DNA of 12,694 nucleotides from Fibrobacter sp. (GTDB lineage: Bacteria; Fibrobacterota; Fibrobacteria; Fibrobacterales; Fibrobacteraceae): positions 1 through 12,694 of the forward strand of contig DUVD01000297.1 in NCBI GenBank assembly GCA_012841225.1, written 5' to 3'. This document shows, one piece after another, positions 6,303-12,694 of the stretch (positions are counted from its first letter, which is position 1; each line of letters starts with the position of its first letter). Below the pieces are notes generated by a model. It was not told the DNA's origin. It saw only the letters and a list, made by a program, of their open reading frames with translations, and made no database searches. The translations under genes and the position numbers were made by a program.

Positions 6303-7376
6303 ATGGCTTTTGTAACACTCAACACAATGAGTCTCAAGCACAACTTTAATTACCTAAATACTCTTTTTGAAAAAAACGGTATCCAATGGTCTATCGTTTC
6401 GAAATTACTTTGTGGCAATCGGGGGTATTTGGAAGAACTATTAAAAAACCCTGTTCAACAGATTTGTGACTCTAGAATTTCTAATCTTAAGATGATAAAG
6501 CAAATCCAACCGAGCATAGAAACCATCTACATCAAACCGCCCGCCAAAAGAATGATCAAGAGCGTCGTCAAGTATGCCGACATCAGCATGAACACCGAAA
6601 TAGAAACGATCAAGCTTTTGTCTGAAGAAGCAAAAAAAAATGACAAGGTGCATAAAATCATCGTAATGATCGAGCTAGGCGAGCTTCGTGAAGGCATCAT
6701 GCACGAAAACGTTACCGCTTTTTTTGATAAGGTTTTTAAGTTGCCCAATATCGAAGTGGTGGGCATTGGCACCAACCTATCTTGCCTTTATGGCGTCCTT
6801 CCCAATCAAGAAAAACTTGTTCATTTTTGTTTATACGAAAAACTAATCGAAGAGAAGTTTAATAAAAAAATAAAATACGTCTCTGGTGGGTCATCGGTCA
6901 CTATCCCTCTCATTTTTAAAAAGCTACTTCCAAAAAGCGTCAACCACTTTCGAGTAGGCGAGTCTTTGTTTTTAGGCACCGATGTGTATAACGACACCTC
7001 TCTCAAAAATATGAGGACTGACGTTTTTTTACTTTACTCCGAAATCATAGAGCTCATCGAAAAGCCATTAATCCCAAGTGGAGAAATGGGAACTAATGTG
7101 GAAGGACACGCCATAGAATTCGACGAAAAGCTAAAAGGAAAAACGTCTTACCGAGCGATTATCGATAGCGGATTACTTGACGTAGACGAAGTACACATTA
7201 CTCCCTTAGACTCAAAACTTAAAATCATTGGGGCTAGTTCCGACATGTTCGTCATCGACCTCGCCGACAACCCCAAAAAATACAAGGTCGGGGAATTAAT
7301 AGGTTTTAAAATGGATTATATGGGAGTGCTACGAATTTTAAATTCTAAGTATATCGAGAAAAGAGTACAGCACTAA
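6303..7376 (+). CDS. Alanine/ornithine racemase family PLP-dependent enzyme
   Basis: This 357-residue protein resembles the predicted amino-acid racemases related to alanine racemase and clostridial ornithine racemase. The likely PLP lysine is Lys34 in S-K-L-L-C-G-N. Barrel motifs follow: V-G-I-G-T-N-L-S-C (153-161), the phosphate-binding-like S-G-G-S-S-V (194-199) and R-V-G-E-S-L-F-L-G (217-225). The C-terminal domain carries G-A-S-S-D-M (310-315), equivalent in place to the M-D-M region of alanine racemases. The family interconverts L- and D-amino acids in the cytoplasm. Which amino acid is used is unknown, and ornithine, lysine and alanine are all possible. AAGAGGT (6293-6299) is a good ribosome site that overlaps the end of the acetyltransferase gene. 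Length fits the family, and the gene ends four bases from a convergent lipoprotein gene. Confidence 0.82.
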   Translation: MAFVTLNTMSLKHNFNYLNTLFEKNGIQWSIVSKLLCGNRGYLEELLKNPVQQICDSRISNLKMIKQIQPSIETIYIKPPAKRMIKSVVKYADISMNTEIETIKLLSEEAKKNDKVHKIIVMIELGELREGIMHENVTAFFDKVFKLPNIEVVGIGTNLSCLYGVLPNQEKLVHFCLYEKLIEEKFNKKIKYVSGGSSVTIPLIFKKLLPKSVNHFRVGESLFLGTDVYNDTSLKNMRTDVFLLYSEIIELIEKPLIPSGEMGTNVEGHAIEFDEKLKGKTSYRAIIDSGLLDVDEVHITPLDSKLKIIGASSDMFVIDLADNPKKYKVGELIGFKMDYMGVLRILNSKYIEKRVQH

Positions 7377-7380
7377 AGGC

Positions 7381-7794
7381 CTATTTTTCAGGTTGGCTTT
7401 TACCTATAACATACAAAAGCGAATCTATTTTTAGATACTTCACACCCGTAGTATCGCTAAACGTCAAAAACAAGTTACGCCAGCATTTTTCTTTTGGCAC
7501 CTCAAAGGTATTCAAGCGTTTTAAGGTTAAGCGCAAAGTGTCTTTGATAAGCTTTGATGTGATTTTAATTTTATCATCATCGGCGTACCAATAAACCGAT
7601 GCTTCTGTTTTAAAAGCAGCAGAAGCGTTTTTCTCAAAATAAAGAGTATCGCCATAAAAAGACTCATAAGTTAACAAAGCCGAATCCGCATAGCAAGCGC
7701 AGCTGAAAAATCCTGATTCAACGAAAGGGTCTTCAATAACTAGCTCTCGACAAGAGGCAAAAAACAACAAAAGTAAAATAGCGAAATACTTCAT
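7381..7794 (-). CDS. Small hypothetical lipoprotein
   Basis: I do not recognise this 137-residue protein. Its N-terminus is a short type II signal peptide, MKYFAILLLLFFASC, with a lipobox (F-A-S-C) and acylation at Cys15. Arg at the second position after Cys does not suggest inner-membrane retention, so the periplasmic face of the outer membrane is the likely location. The mature part is about 120 residues, probably beta-rich, with Cys32, Cys34 and Cys104 available for a disulfide. It lies 65 bases downstream of the MATE transporter on the same strand, with no convincing terminator between, so it may be the second gene of that transcript. A separate promoter in the AT-rich gap cannot be excluded. 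It converges on the racemase gene with four bases between the stops. Confidence 0.72.
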   Translation of the reverse strand: MKYFAILLLLFFASCRELVIEDPFVESGFFSCACYADSALLTYESFYGDTLYFEKNASAAFKTEASVYWYADDDKIKITSKLIKDTLRLTLKRLNTFEVPKEKCWRNLFLTFSDTTGVKYLKIDSLLYVIGKSQPEK

Positions 7795-7859
7795 GAGCCT
7801 GTTTTATAAAAGTGTATAACTAAAAATAAAATACATTATGAAAATCAAAAGCGGGCGCC

Positions 7860-9242
7860 TTAAGCAACAGCTTTTTTCCACTTTCCGGATCTAAACCGCA
7901 AATACAAAACAAACGGGAAAGAAACAAAAAGCAAAACAACAGTAAGCCACCCTATTTTAGGCCCTAAATCAAAGACATAGAGTGCAAGCCAAAGCACAAA
8001 TACGGTTAACCAATTCAGAAAAACCATCACTCGCAAAACCCAAAAAGTATCTCCTGCCCCTCTTAAAGCACCCGCATAAACCACTAAAATGGCTTCCATT
8101 GCCACATAAATTGAGGCAAGACGAACCATAAAAATAGCCAAAGGCCTTGCTTCAGTAAAAGCCGCTGTAGCCACTTCTGGACGGAACATGTCCACCAAGT
8201 AATGCGGAAACAATACAAAGCCAAACACAATCACTGTAGAATACGCCCAACCTAACAAAACTGCTGAACGTGTAGCCCTGTGTGCCGCTTCAAAGTTTTT
8301 GGCTCCCACATAGCGACCCACTAAGCTCATTGCGGCAACCTCCAAGCCCAGAAGAGGCACAAAAGACACCATATCCCAATTGAACATAACAGTACTTGCC
8401 GTAGCTACTGTAGAGCCTAAGCCGTGAAATAAAAGAATCAACATTTGAAAAGCGAGCATGTTCAAAAACATTTCTAAACCAGAGGAACTACCTTTACGAA
8501 GCAATTCCAAAGAGAGCTCTCGGTGCCATCCAAAAGAATGCCTTGTAGAAAAACGTCGTTCATTTTTTTTACTAAAATAAACAAGAGCAAGAACAGCAAA
8601 TGACGAGAAGTTACCGATGATCGTGCCGTAAGCTGCGCCTCGGATACCAAGTTCTGGAAAAGGGCCAATACCAAAAATCAAGACGTAATTCAATGAAACA
8701 TTGACTAGCATCCCAACAAAGGCCGCCTGCATCACAATTTTTGTTTCTCCAATACCAGAAAAAAAACACGAAAAAGAATGACGCAAAAGACTAAAAATGC
8801 TACCGTAAATTAAAATATCAAAATATATTTTTTGTGCATCTGCCTGAATGGCATCCATTTCACCAAAAGACAGCAACTTATAAGCAAAAGGCCTAATGAG
8901 CAAAAGTAGCGGGGCCCCAATGAAAGCGATATGAGCGGCCTGTGTAAAGACTTTCGCACAATTATCAAAGCGCCCCGCTCCAAAGTTTTGCGCCACAAGA
9001 GCCGTAGAATAACCAATTAAGCCAGAAAAAAACGTAAGGGCCATTATTTGCGCTATGCCCCCGCTCAGAGCCGCGTTCATGTACTCAGAGCCCACTCGCG
9101 CTAAAAAAAGCCGGTCAGTAAAAGTCATCAATGTATCAAATGACATCGACAAGAGCATAGGAAGCGCAACGATGAGCACATCTCTAATCCCGCCCTTCTT
9201 TTCCTTTTGCTTCTTCATGAATAGAAAAGCTAGAAAAATCAT
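7860..9242 (-). CDS. MATE family multidrug/Na+-coupled efflux transporter
   Basis: This polytopic inner-membrane protein has about 12 hydrophobic segments in two similar halves, as expected for MATE exporters (NorM/DinF type) that expel cationic drugs or metabolites using Na+ or H+. The first half has the family pattern T-D-R-L-F-L-A-R-V-G (42-51). The second half repeats the fold, with G-L-E-V-A-A-M-S-L-V-G-R-Y-V-G-A. Length (about 450) is normal. Two starts are possible. ATG at 9242 lies only about 5 bases from the predicted transcription start, so ATG at 9218 (protein beginning MKKQKEKKGG, 452 residues) is more likely. Neither has a clear Shine-Dalgarno. The gene diverges from ffh. The substrate is unknown. 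Confidence 0.88.
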   Translation of the reverse strand: MIFLAFLFMKKQKEKKGGIRDVLIVALPMLLSMSFDTLMTFTDRLFLARVGSEYMNAALSGGIAQIMALTFFSGLIGYSTALVAQNFGAGRFDNCAKVFTQAAHIAFIGAPLLLLIRPFAYKLLSFGEMDAIQADAQKIYFDILIYGSIFSLLRHSFSCFFSGIGETKIVMQAAFVGMLVNVSLNYVLIFGIGPFPELGIRGAAYGTIIGNFSSFAVLALVYFSKKNERRFSTRHSFGWHRELSLELLRKGSSSGLEMFLNMLAFQMLILLFHGLGSTVATASTVMFNWDMVSFVPLLGLEVAAMSLVGRYVGAKNFEAAHRATRSAVLLGWAYSTVIVFGFVLFPHYLVDMFRPEVATAAFTEARPLAIFMVRLASIYVAMEAILVVYAGALRGAGDTFWVLRVMVFLNWLTVFVLWLALYVFDLGPKIGWLTVVLLFVSFPFVLYLRFRSGKWKKAVA

Positions 9243-9253
9243 TGGATTTTTTA

Positions 9254-9281
9254 ACTATATTTCGCCATTATGTTTTCTCAA
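9254..9281 (-). promoter_or_regulatory. Minus-strand promoter of the MATE gene, lying within the start of ffh
   Basis: On the minus strand, TTGAGA (complement of 9276-9281), a 16-base spacer and TATAGT (complement of 9254-9259) form a good promoter. Its -35 lies inside the first codons of ffh and its -10 overlaps the proposed ffh -10. Transcription would begin near 9246. Confidence 0.5.
9256..9261 (+). promoter_or_regulatory. Probable -10 box of ffh
   Basis: TATATT ends 8 bases before the ffh ATG, so transcription should begin at or a base or two before the start codon. No recognisable -35 is found 16-18 bases upstream. The surrounding bases, CTATATTTCGCC, resemble CTATATTCGC at the rpsP promoter. 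Confidence 0.4.
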
Positions 9282-10628
9282 CTTACAGACTCCTTAGAAT
9301 CGACCCTTAAAAACCTACGCGGCCAAGGCAAATTGACCGAAGAGAACGTCGCGGATGCCCTTCGCGAAGTTCGCCGCGCTTTCCTCGAAGCCGACGTCAA
9401 CTTTAACGTCACTCGAGATTTTGTTAAAGCGGTCAAAGAAAAAGCGCTTGGCAGCGAAGTATTGCTTTCCGTTTCTCCAGGCCAACAAATCGTCAAGATT
9501 ATCAACGACGAATTAACCCTAATGATGGGGAGCGAAACTAAAGAACTAGAACTAACTGGAAAGTCCCCCGTCGGCATCATGATGGTAGGCCTCCAAGGCT
9601 CTGGAAAAACAACGTTTGCTGGTAAAATCGCCCTATACATGCGAAGCAAGCGCAAACGCAAGCCTCTACTGGTAGCGGCAGACGTTTATCGACCAGCGGC
9701 TATTAAACAGTTGCAAGTGCTCGGCAAATCCATCGGCATTCCCGTATACGAAGAAGGGCAAGGCAATCCAGTTGAGATCATTAAAAATGGAAAGCGTTTT
9801 GCCATAGAAAACGGCTATGACCTCGTGATTTATGATACGGCAGGCCGCCTGCAGATAGATGATGTTTTAATGCAAGAGCTCGAACAAGCACGCAACGCGG
9901 TCCAACCAGACGAAATTCTTTTTGTCGCCGACGCAATGATAGGACAAGAAGCGGTAAGCGTTGCCGAAACATTTTTTCAAAGATTACAATTTACAGGCGT
10001 ATGCCTTTCTAAAATGGACGGCGACACTAGGGGCGGCGCAGCCCTCTCCATTAAAAAAATTACTGGCGTCCCCATTTGCTTCGTAGGTCTTGGCGAAAAA
10101 CTTTCCGAGCTCGACTTATTCCATCCAGACCGCATGGCAAGCCGTATTCTAGGTATGGGAGACGTAGTCAGCCTTGTCGAAAAAGCGCAAGAAGTCATCG
10201 ACGAGAAAGACGCCAAAGACTTAAAGAAAAAAATTCTTAATAATTCTTTCGATTTGAATGACTTTTTAAAGCAACTCCGTTCCATCAAAAAGCTTGGTCG
10301 CTTAAAAGACATTATGGGGCTCATCCCCGGATTAAATAAACTACCCTTAGATCAAGTCAACGATAAAGAACTCGTATACGTAGAAGCCGTTCTCAGCTCT
10401 ATGACTAACAAAGAGCGCGAAAAGCCAGCGGTCATCGATAGTAGCCGTAAAAAGCGGATCGCGAACGGCTCTGGAACTTCTGTACAGCGCGTCAACCAAG
10501 TGCTTACCCAATTCACCTCCATGAAGGACATGTTTAAAAAAATGGGTGGAATGGCAAAAAAGCAAAATGGTGGCGCCGCTATCGGCTCTAACTACACGCC
10601 CCCAAAAAAGAAAAAGAAGCGCAAGTAA
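9270..10628 (+). CDS. ffh: Signal recognition particle protein Ffh (SRP54 GTPase)
   Basis: Ffh binds 4.5S RNA and signal sequences of nascent membrane proteins, then docks with FtsY to deliver ribosomes to the translocon. The 452-residue protein has the N domain (1-95, with L-R-E-V-R-R-A-F-L-E-A-D-V). The G domain follows: P-loop G-L-Q-G-S-G-K-T-T at 107-115, D-T-A-G-R at 189-193, S-K-M-D at 247-250 in place of the usual T-K-x-D, and G-D-T-R-G-G at 251-256. The methionine-rich M domain (about 297-435) includes the RNA-binding S-R-K-K-R-I-A-N-G-S-G (392-402). The tail is lysine-rich. ATG 9270 matches the canonical N-terminus (M-F-x-x-L-T-D-x-L) but has no Shine-Dalgarno and almost no leader. 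It is transcribed alone, ending at its own terminator. Confidence 0.97.
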   Translation: MFSQLTDSLESTLKNLRGQGKLTEENVADALREVRRAFLEADVNFNVTRDFVKAVKEKALGSEVLLSVSPGQQIVKIINDELTLMMGSETKELELTGKSPVGIMMVGLQGSGKTTFAGKIALYMRSKRKRKPLLVAADVYRPAAIKQLQVLGKSIGIPVYEEGQGNPVEIIKNGKRFAIENGYDLVIYDTAGRLQIDDVLMQELEQARNAVQPDEILFVADAMIGQEAVSVAETFFQRLQFTGVCLSKMDGDTRGGAALSIKKITGVPICFVGLGEKLSELDLFHPDRMASRILGMGDVVSLVEKAQEVIDEKDAKDLKKKILNNSFDLNDFLKQLRSIKKLGRLKDIMGLIPGLNKLPLDQVNDKELVYVEAVLSSMTNKEREKPAVIDSSRKKRIANGSGTSVQRVNQVLTQFTSMKDMFKKMGGMAKKQNGGAAIGSNYTPPKKKKKRK

Positions 10629-10646
10629 TTTATTTCCTATTTATTG

Positions 10647-10670
10647 AAAACGCCCTAAAACGGCGTTTTT
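10647..10670 (+). terminator. Intrinsic terminator after ffh
   Basis: AAAACGCC (10647-10654) and GGCGTTTT (10662-10669) form a perfect 8-bp stem with a 7-base loop and a short T run, followed by a second T run at 10675-10680. It separates ffh from the rpsP operon. Confidence 0.8.
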
Positions 10671-10757
10671 CTTGTTTTTTAGTCGTTTTTTAAGGATTTC
10701 ACGCCTAGCAATACGTTAATTTGTACGCAAACAGCGGATTTATTTTTCATCCCGTCC

Positions 10758-10786
10758 TTTACATACAAAATCTCATTTGCTATATT
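10758..10786 (+). promoter_or_regulatory. Promoter of the rpsP-rimM-trmD-rplS operon
   Basis: TTTACA (10758-10763), an exact 17-base spacer and TATATT (10781-10786, preceded by TGC) make the best promoter in the window. The start of transcription should fall near 10793, leaving a leader of about 20 bases with the ribosome site AAGAGG at 10802-10807. Confidence 0.7.
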
Positions 10787-10813
10787 CGCAACAAATTTAA
10801 TAAGAGGTATAAA

Positions 10814-11242
10814 ATGGCAACCGTAATTCGCCTTTCTCGTTTTGGTAAGCGTCATCATGCAGTTTATCGCGTAGTCGTTATAGACAACCGCAAGGCTCGC
10901 GATGCTGAATTCATCGAACAAGTCGGTTTCTACGATCCGAACTTGAAAGTGCCAGATGTAAAGTTTGATCAAGAAAAAGTTTTAAAATGGCTCGGTGTTG
11001 GTGCTCAACCTTCTGACACAGTCGCTTCTCTTTTGCGCCAGCAAGGTATTATGGATCTTTTCCATGAGCTCAAAGCCAACCGCTCCATCGAAGGCAAAAC
11101 AGCAGTAGTAAAAGCACCTAAAGTCTCGAAAAAAGCAGCTGGTCCTAAAGCCAAGGCTAGATTAGCCGCTGAAAAAGCAGCTAAAGAAGCTCCTGCTCCC
11201 GTTGTAGAGGCACCTGCAGAAGAAGCCCCCACAGAAGCTTAA
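10814..11242 (+). CDS. rpsP: 30S ribosomal protein S16, with extended C-terminus
   Basis: S16 is a small-subunit protein needed early in 30S assembly. Residues 1-85 are a standard S16: M-A-T-V-I-R-L-S-R-F-G, the V-V-V-I-D-N-R-K-A-R-D block, G-F-Y-D-P (38-42) and P-S-D-T-V-A-S-L-L (66-74). The frame is open upstream to 10721, but ATG 10814 is the right start: it gives the conserved N-terminus and follows AAGAGG (10802-10807) by 6 bases. The protein is 142 residues, whereas most S16 proteins have 80-90. The extra part (about 95-142) is a Lys/Ala-rich run that turns into a Pro/Glu/Ala-rich end and is probably disordered. It is the first gene of the trmD operon and is followed by a strong stem-loop before rimM. 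Confidence 0.97.
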   Translation: MATVIRLSRFGKRHHAVYRVVVIDNRKARDAEFIEQVGFYDPNLKVPDVKFDQEKVLKWLGVGAQPSDTVASLLRQQGIMDLFHELKANRSIEGKTAVVKAPKVSKKAAGPKAKARLAAEKAAKEAPAPVVEAPAEEAPTEA

Positions 11243-11250
11243 TTAAATTA

Positions 11251-11286
11251 ACAAAAGCCTTGTGTTCAAATACGCAAGGCTTTTGT
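11251..11286 (+). terminator. 14-bp stem-loop between rpsP and rimM (terminator/attenuator)
   Basis: ACAAAAGCCTTGTG (11251-11264) pairs with CGCAAGGCTTTTGT (11273-11286) over 14 bp with one G-T pair and an 8-base loop. The 3' side ends in TTTTGTATTT rather than a pure T run, so read-through is likely. It ends 11 bases before the rimM ATG and could lower rimM-trmD expression relative to rpsP by partial termination, by blocking ribosome access, or by protecting the rpsP message. Confidence 0.65.
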
Positions 11287-11297
11287 ATTTATAAAAA

Positions 11298-11852
11298 ATG
11301 GAAAAAGATTTAATTGCAATAGGCCGCTTTATGCGCCCTCACGGCATTCGAGGTTACATCAAATGTAAGCCCGAAACTCACGACATCAATCGTCACACTC
11401 GATTGACTCGTCTTTTTCTTTATCAAGAGGATTCCTTAGTCTCTTTAGAGCTAGAGGATTCTAAAATCCAAAATGAAGTTTGGCTTTTTAAATTTAAAGG
11501 CTTTGATTCTCCTGAGTCGGTTCAGCCGTTCACAAATCAAGAGGCTTTGATTTTAAGTAGCGAAAGACTTCCTCCTCCTCCGGGAGAAATTTATTTTTCA
11601 GATGCACCTGATTTTCAAGTTGCCCTCGAAGACGGCACTATAGTCGGCAATGTATTAGAATTACTAGATCTTCCTTCAGTTAATGCGTTCCGCATTCGGT
11701 TTACACCGCCTTTTGATGAACAATTCACTTCTCAAGAGATCCTCGCCCCTTGGATCGACGGCTGCGTCACTAGTGTCAACGAAGTTTCAAAAATAATAAC
11801 CTGTTCGGCAGATTTTTTGAAAAGCTTGAGCGTTAAAGGAAATGCAAAATGA
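11298..11852 (+). CDS. rimM: Ribosome maturation factor RimM
   Basis: RimM binds S19 and helps mature the 30S head region. The 184-residue protein has the N-terminal RimM barrel, I-G-R-F-M-R-P-H-G-I-R-G-Y (8-20), a linker with P-P-P-P-G-E-I-Y-F-S-D (92-102), and a C-terminal PRC-barrel with D-G-T-I-V-G-N-V (112-119) and I-L-A-P-W-I-D-G-C-V (148-157). Length is usual for the family. ATG 11298 follows a run of A residues with no Shine-Dalgarno and lies just after the stem-loop, which suggests weak initiation. Its stop overlaps the trmD start by four bases (ATGA), a standard translational coupling. Confidence 0.93.
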   Translation: MEKDLIAIGRFMRPHGIRGYIKCKPETHDINRHTRLTRLFLYQEDSLVSLELEDSKIQNEVWLFKFKGFDSPESVQPFTNQEALILSSERLPPPPGEIYFSDAPDFQVALEDGTIVGNVLELLDLPSVNAFRIRFTPPFDEQFTSQEILAPWIDGCVTSVNEVSKIITCSADFLKSLSVKGNAK

Positions 11853-12553
11853 AAATCCAATGCATCACCCTTTTTCCCCAGATGTTTAGCGCATTAGAAA
11901 GTTCTATTATAGGACGAGCGCAACAAAAGGGCATTTTTTCTTTTGAAACGATCTATTTACGCGATTTTGCTGTTAACGACTATGGTCAAGTGGATGACAC
12001 CCCCTACGGTGGTGAGCCAGGAATGGTGCTTATGCCAGAACCTCTCGCCAAAGCGATTCGAAGTACAGGCGTTAAAAAAGACGGCGGCAAAGTGGTTTAT
12101 TTAACGGCAGACGGCGTTCCTTTTACTCATGAACTCGCTCTCTCTTTATCTAAAGAAGATCACATCGTCTTGGTGTGTGGGCATTACAAAGGCATTGACG
12201 AGCGCATCCGCGAGTCTGAAGTCGACCTCGAAATCTCGATTGGCGACTTTGTGGTAAGTGGTGGAGAGTTACCAGCAATGGTCGTCACCGACGCCATTGT
12301 ACGACTTTTAGATGGCACCTTGGGAAATCAGAAATCTGGAGACACCGATTCTTTTGCTCAAGGCGTTCTCGGCTGGCCAGTTTACACCCGTCCAGAAGTA
12401 TTTGAAGGCAAAAAAGTCCCTGAAATTCTCCTTTCAGGGCATCATAAGAACATTTTAGAGTGGCAAAAAGCGAAATCTTTAAAAAGAACGCAAGAAAGAC
12501 GCTCTGACATCTACGCAAAACTGCAAATAGATGCTAAATTTGACACCAAATAA
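11849..12553 (+). CDS. trmD: tRNA (guanine-N1-)-methyltransferase TrmD
   Basis: TrmD methylates N1 of G37 in tRNAs with a G36-G37 sequence, using S-adenosylmethionine, and so prevents +1 frameshifting. The 234-residue SPOUT enzyme shows the trefoil-knot cofactor site: C-G-H-Y-K-G-I-D-E-R (110-119) and S-I-G-D-F-V-V-S-G-G-E (130-140). The likely catalytic Asp167 lies in D-S-F, before Y-T-R-P (179-182). The N-terminal loop reads D-D-T-P-Y-G-G-E-P-G-M (49-59), with Glu56 where many homologues have a third Gly. Length is normal. The start overlaps the rimM stop, and rplS follows after 13 bases. Confidence 0.97.
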   Translation: MKIQCITLFPQMFSALESSIIGRAQQKGIFSFETIYLRDFAVNDYGQVDDTPYGGEPGMVLMPEPLAKAIRSTGVKKDGGKVVYLTADGVPFTHELALSLSKEDHIVLVCGHYKGIDERIRESEVDLEISIGDFVVSGGELPAMVVTDAIVRLLDGTLGNQKSGDTDSFAQGVLGWPVYTRPEVFEGKKVPEILLSGHHKNILEWQKAKSLKRTQERRSDIYAKLQIDAKFDTK

Positions 12554-12566
12554 ACGAGGTCACATT

Positions 12567-12694
12567 ATGTCCATGAATATCGAAACTATTCATCAAGAAA
12601 ACAAAAAACTTGAGCTTGCCGATTTCCGCGCCGGCGATTCTGTAACTATCAACGTAAAAGTCGTTGAAGGTGCTAAAGAACGCATTCAGCCATT
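12567..12694 (+). CDS. rplS: 50S ribosomal protein L19, N-terminal part (cut by window end)
   Basis: The first 42 codons are present, and the frame runs off the right edge. The peptide has the L19 opening: I-E-T-I-H-Q-E-N (5-12), then D-F-R-A-G-D-S-V (19-26) and V-K-V-V-E-G-A-K-E-R-I-Q-P. L19 lies at the interface of the two ribosomal subunits. GAGG (12556-12559) is 7 bases before ATG 12567. An in-frame ATG at 12573 would match the shorter N-terminus of many homologues but is less well spaced. Its place after trmD is the conserved order of this operon. Confidence 0.93.
   Translation, partial: MSMNIETIHQENKKLELADFRAGDSVTINVKVVEGAKERIQP

Noticed and set aside
7377..7405. Bidirectional terminator between the racemase and lipoprotein stops
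   Set aside because: AAAGGCC and GGCTTT could pair around a 13-base loop with a bulged G, but the stem is poor, lies mostly inside the lipoprotein coding end and lacks a clean T run.
9278..9661. 127-codon open frame antisense to ffh
   Set aside because: It is a shadow of ffh coding sequence, Ser/Arg/Leu-rich, with no recognisable family and no ribosome site.
10721..10813. N-terminal extension of rpsP
   Set aside because: The frame is open upstream, but this stretch contains the promoter and ribosome site. The conserved S16 N-terminus begins exactly at 10814.
11005..11232. Ala/Gly-rich open frame antisense to rpsP
   Set aside because: It mirrors the repetitive Ala/Lys/Glu codons of the S16 tail and has no independent support.

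Overview
The window reads as ordinary chromosomal DNA of an AT-rich, Gram-negative-type anaerobe. The best guess is the Fibrobacterota (a Fibrobacter relative). Pointers are a FabV/TER-type enoyl reductase beside FabF, a short signal-peptide lipoprotein, an S16 protein with a long Ala/Lys/Glu tail, and rpsP-rimM-trmD-rplS gene order. This placement is inferred from gene content and style, not from a search. Genes are densely packed, no intergenic gap exceeds about 175 bases, and I see no mobile element, CRISPR array, tRNA or rRNA.

Layout. (1) 3-104 is the last 33 codons of a CrcB/FluC fluoride channel. (2) 137-1382 is a two-gene operon: a UPF0251/DUF134 putative DNA-binding protein whose end overlaps a metallo-beta-lactamase-fold hydrolase. 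It is preceded by a good promoter with a 20-base near-perfect palindrome over the predicted transcription start, and closed by an AT-rich hairpin. (3) 1485-5757 is a lipid operon: acyl-CoA synthetase, FabF condensing enzyme and FabV enoyl reductase, with a 16-base palindrome upstream and a strong terminator downstream. (4) 5767-7376 is a promoter followed by a GNAT acetyltransferase and an alanine/ornithine-racemase-family PLP enzyme, one base apart. (5) On the minus strand, 9242-7381 holds a MATE efflux transporter and then a small lipoprotein. (6) 9256-10669 is ffh (signal recognition particle GTPase), divergent from the MATE gene with overlapping promoter elements. (7) 10758 to the end is the trmD operon: rpsP, a strong stem-loop, rimM, trmD (4-base overlap) and the start of rplS.

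How the genes fit together. The synthetase can activate a free acid, FabF extends acyl chains and FabV reduces the enoyl intermediate, so the operon could feed exogenous or recycled fatty acids into lipid synthesis. The ffh and trmD-operon genes are housekeeping: membrane protein targeting, ribosome assembly and tRNA m1G37 methylation. Nothing here is a clearly new system. The best leads are the operator upstream of the DUF134 pair, the synthetase-FabF-FabV module, the acetyltransferase-racemase pair, the rpsP-rimM stem-loop, and the possible leaderless start of ffh.
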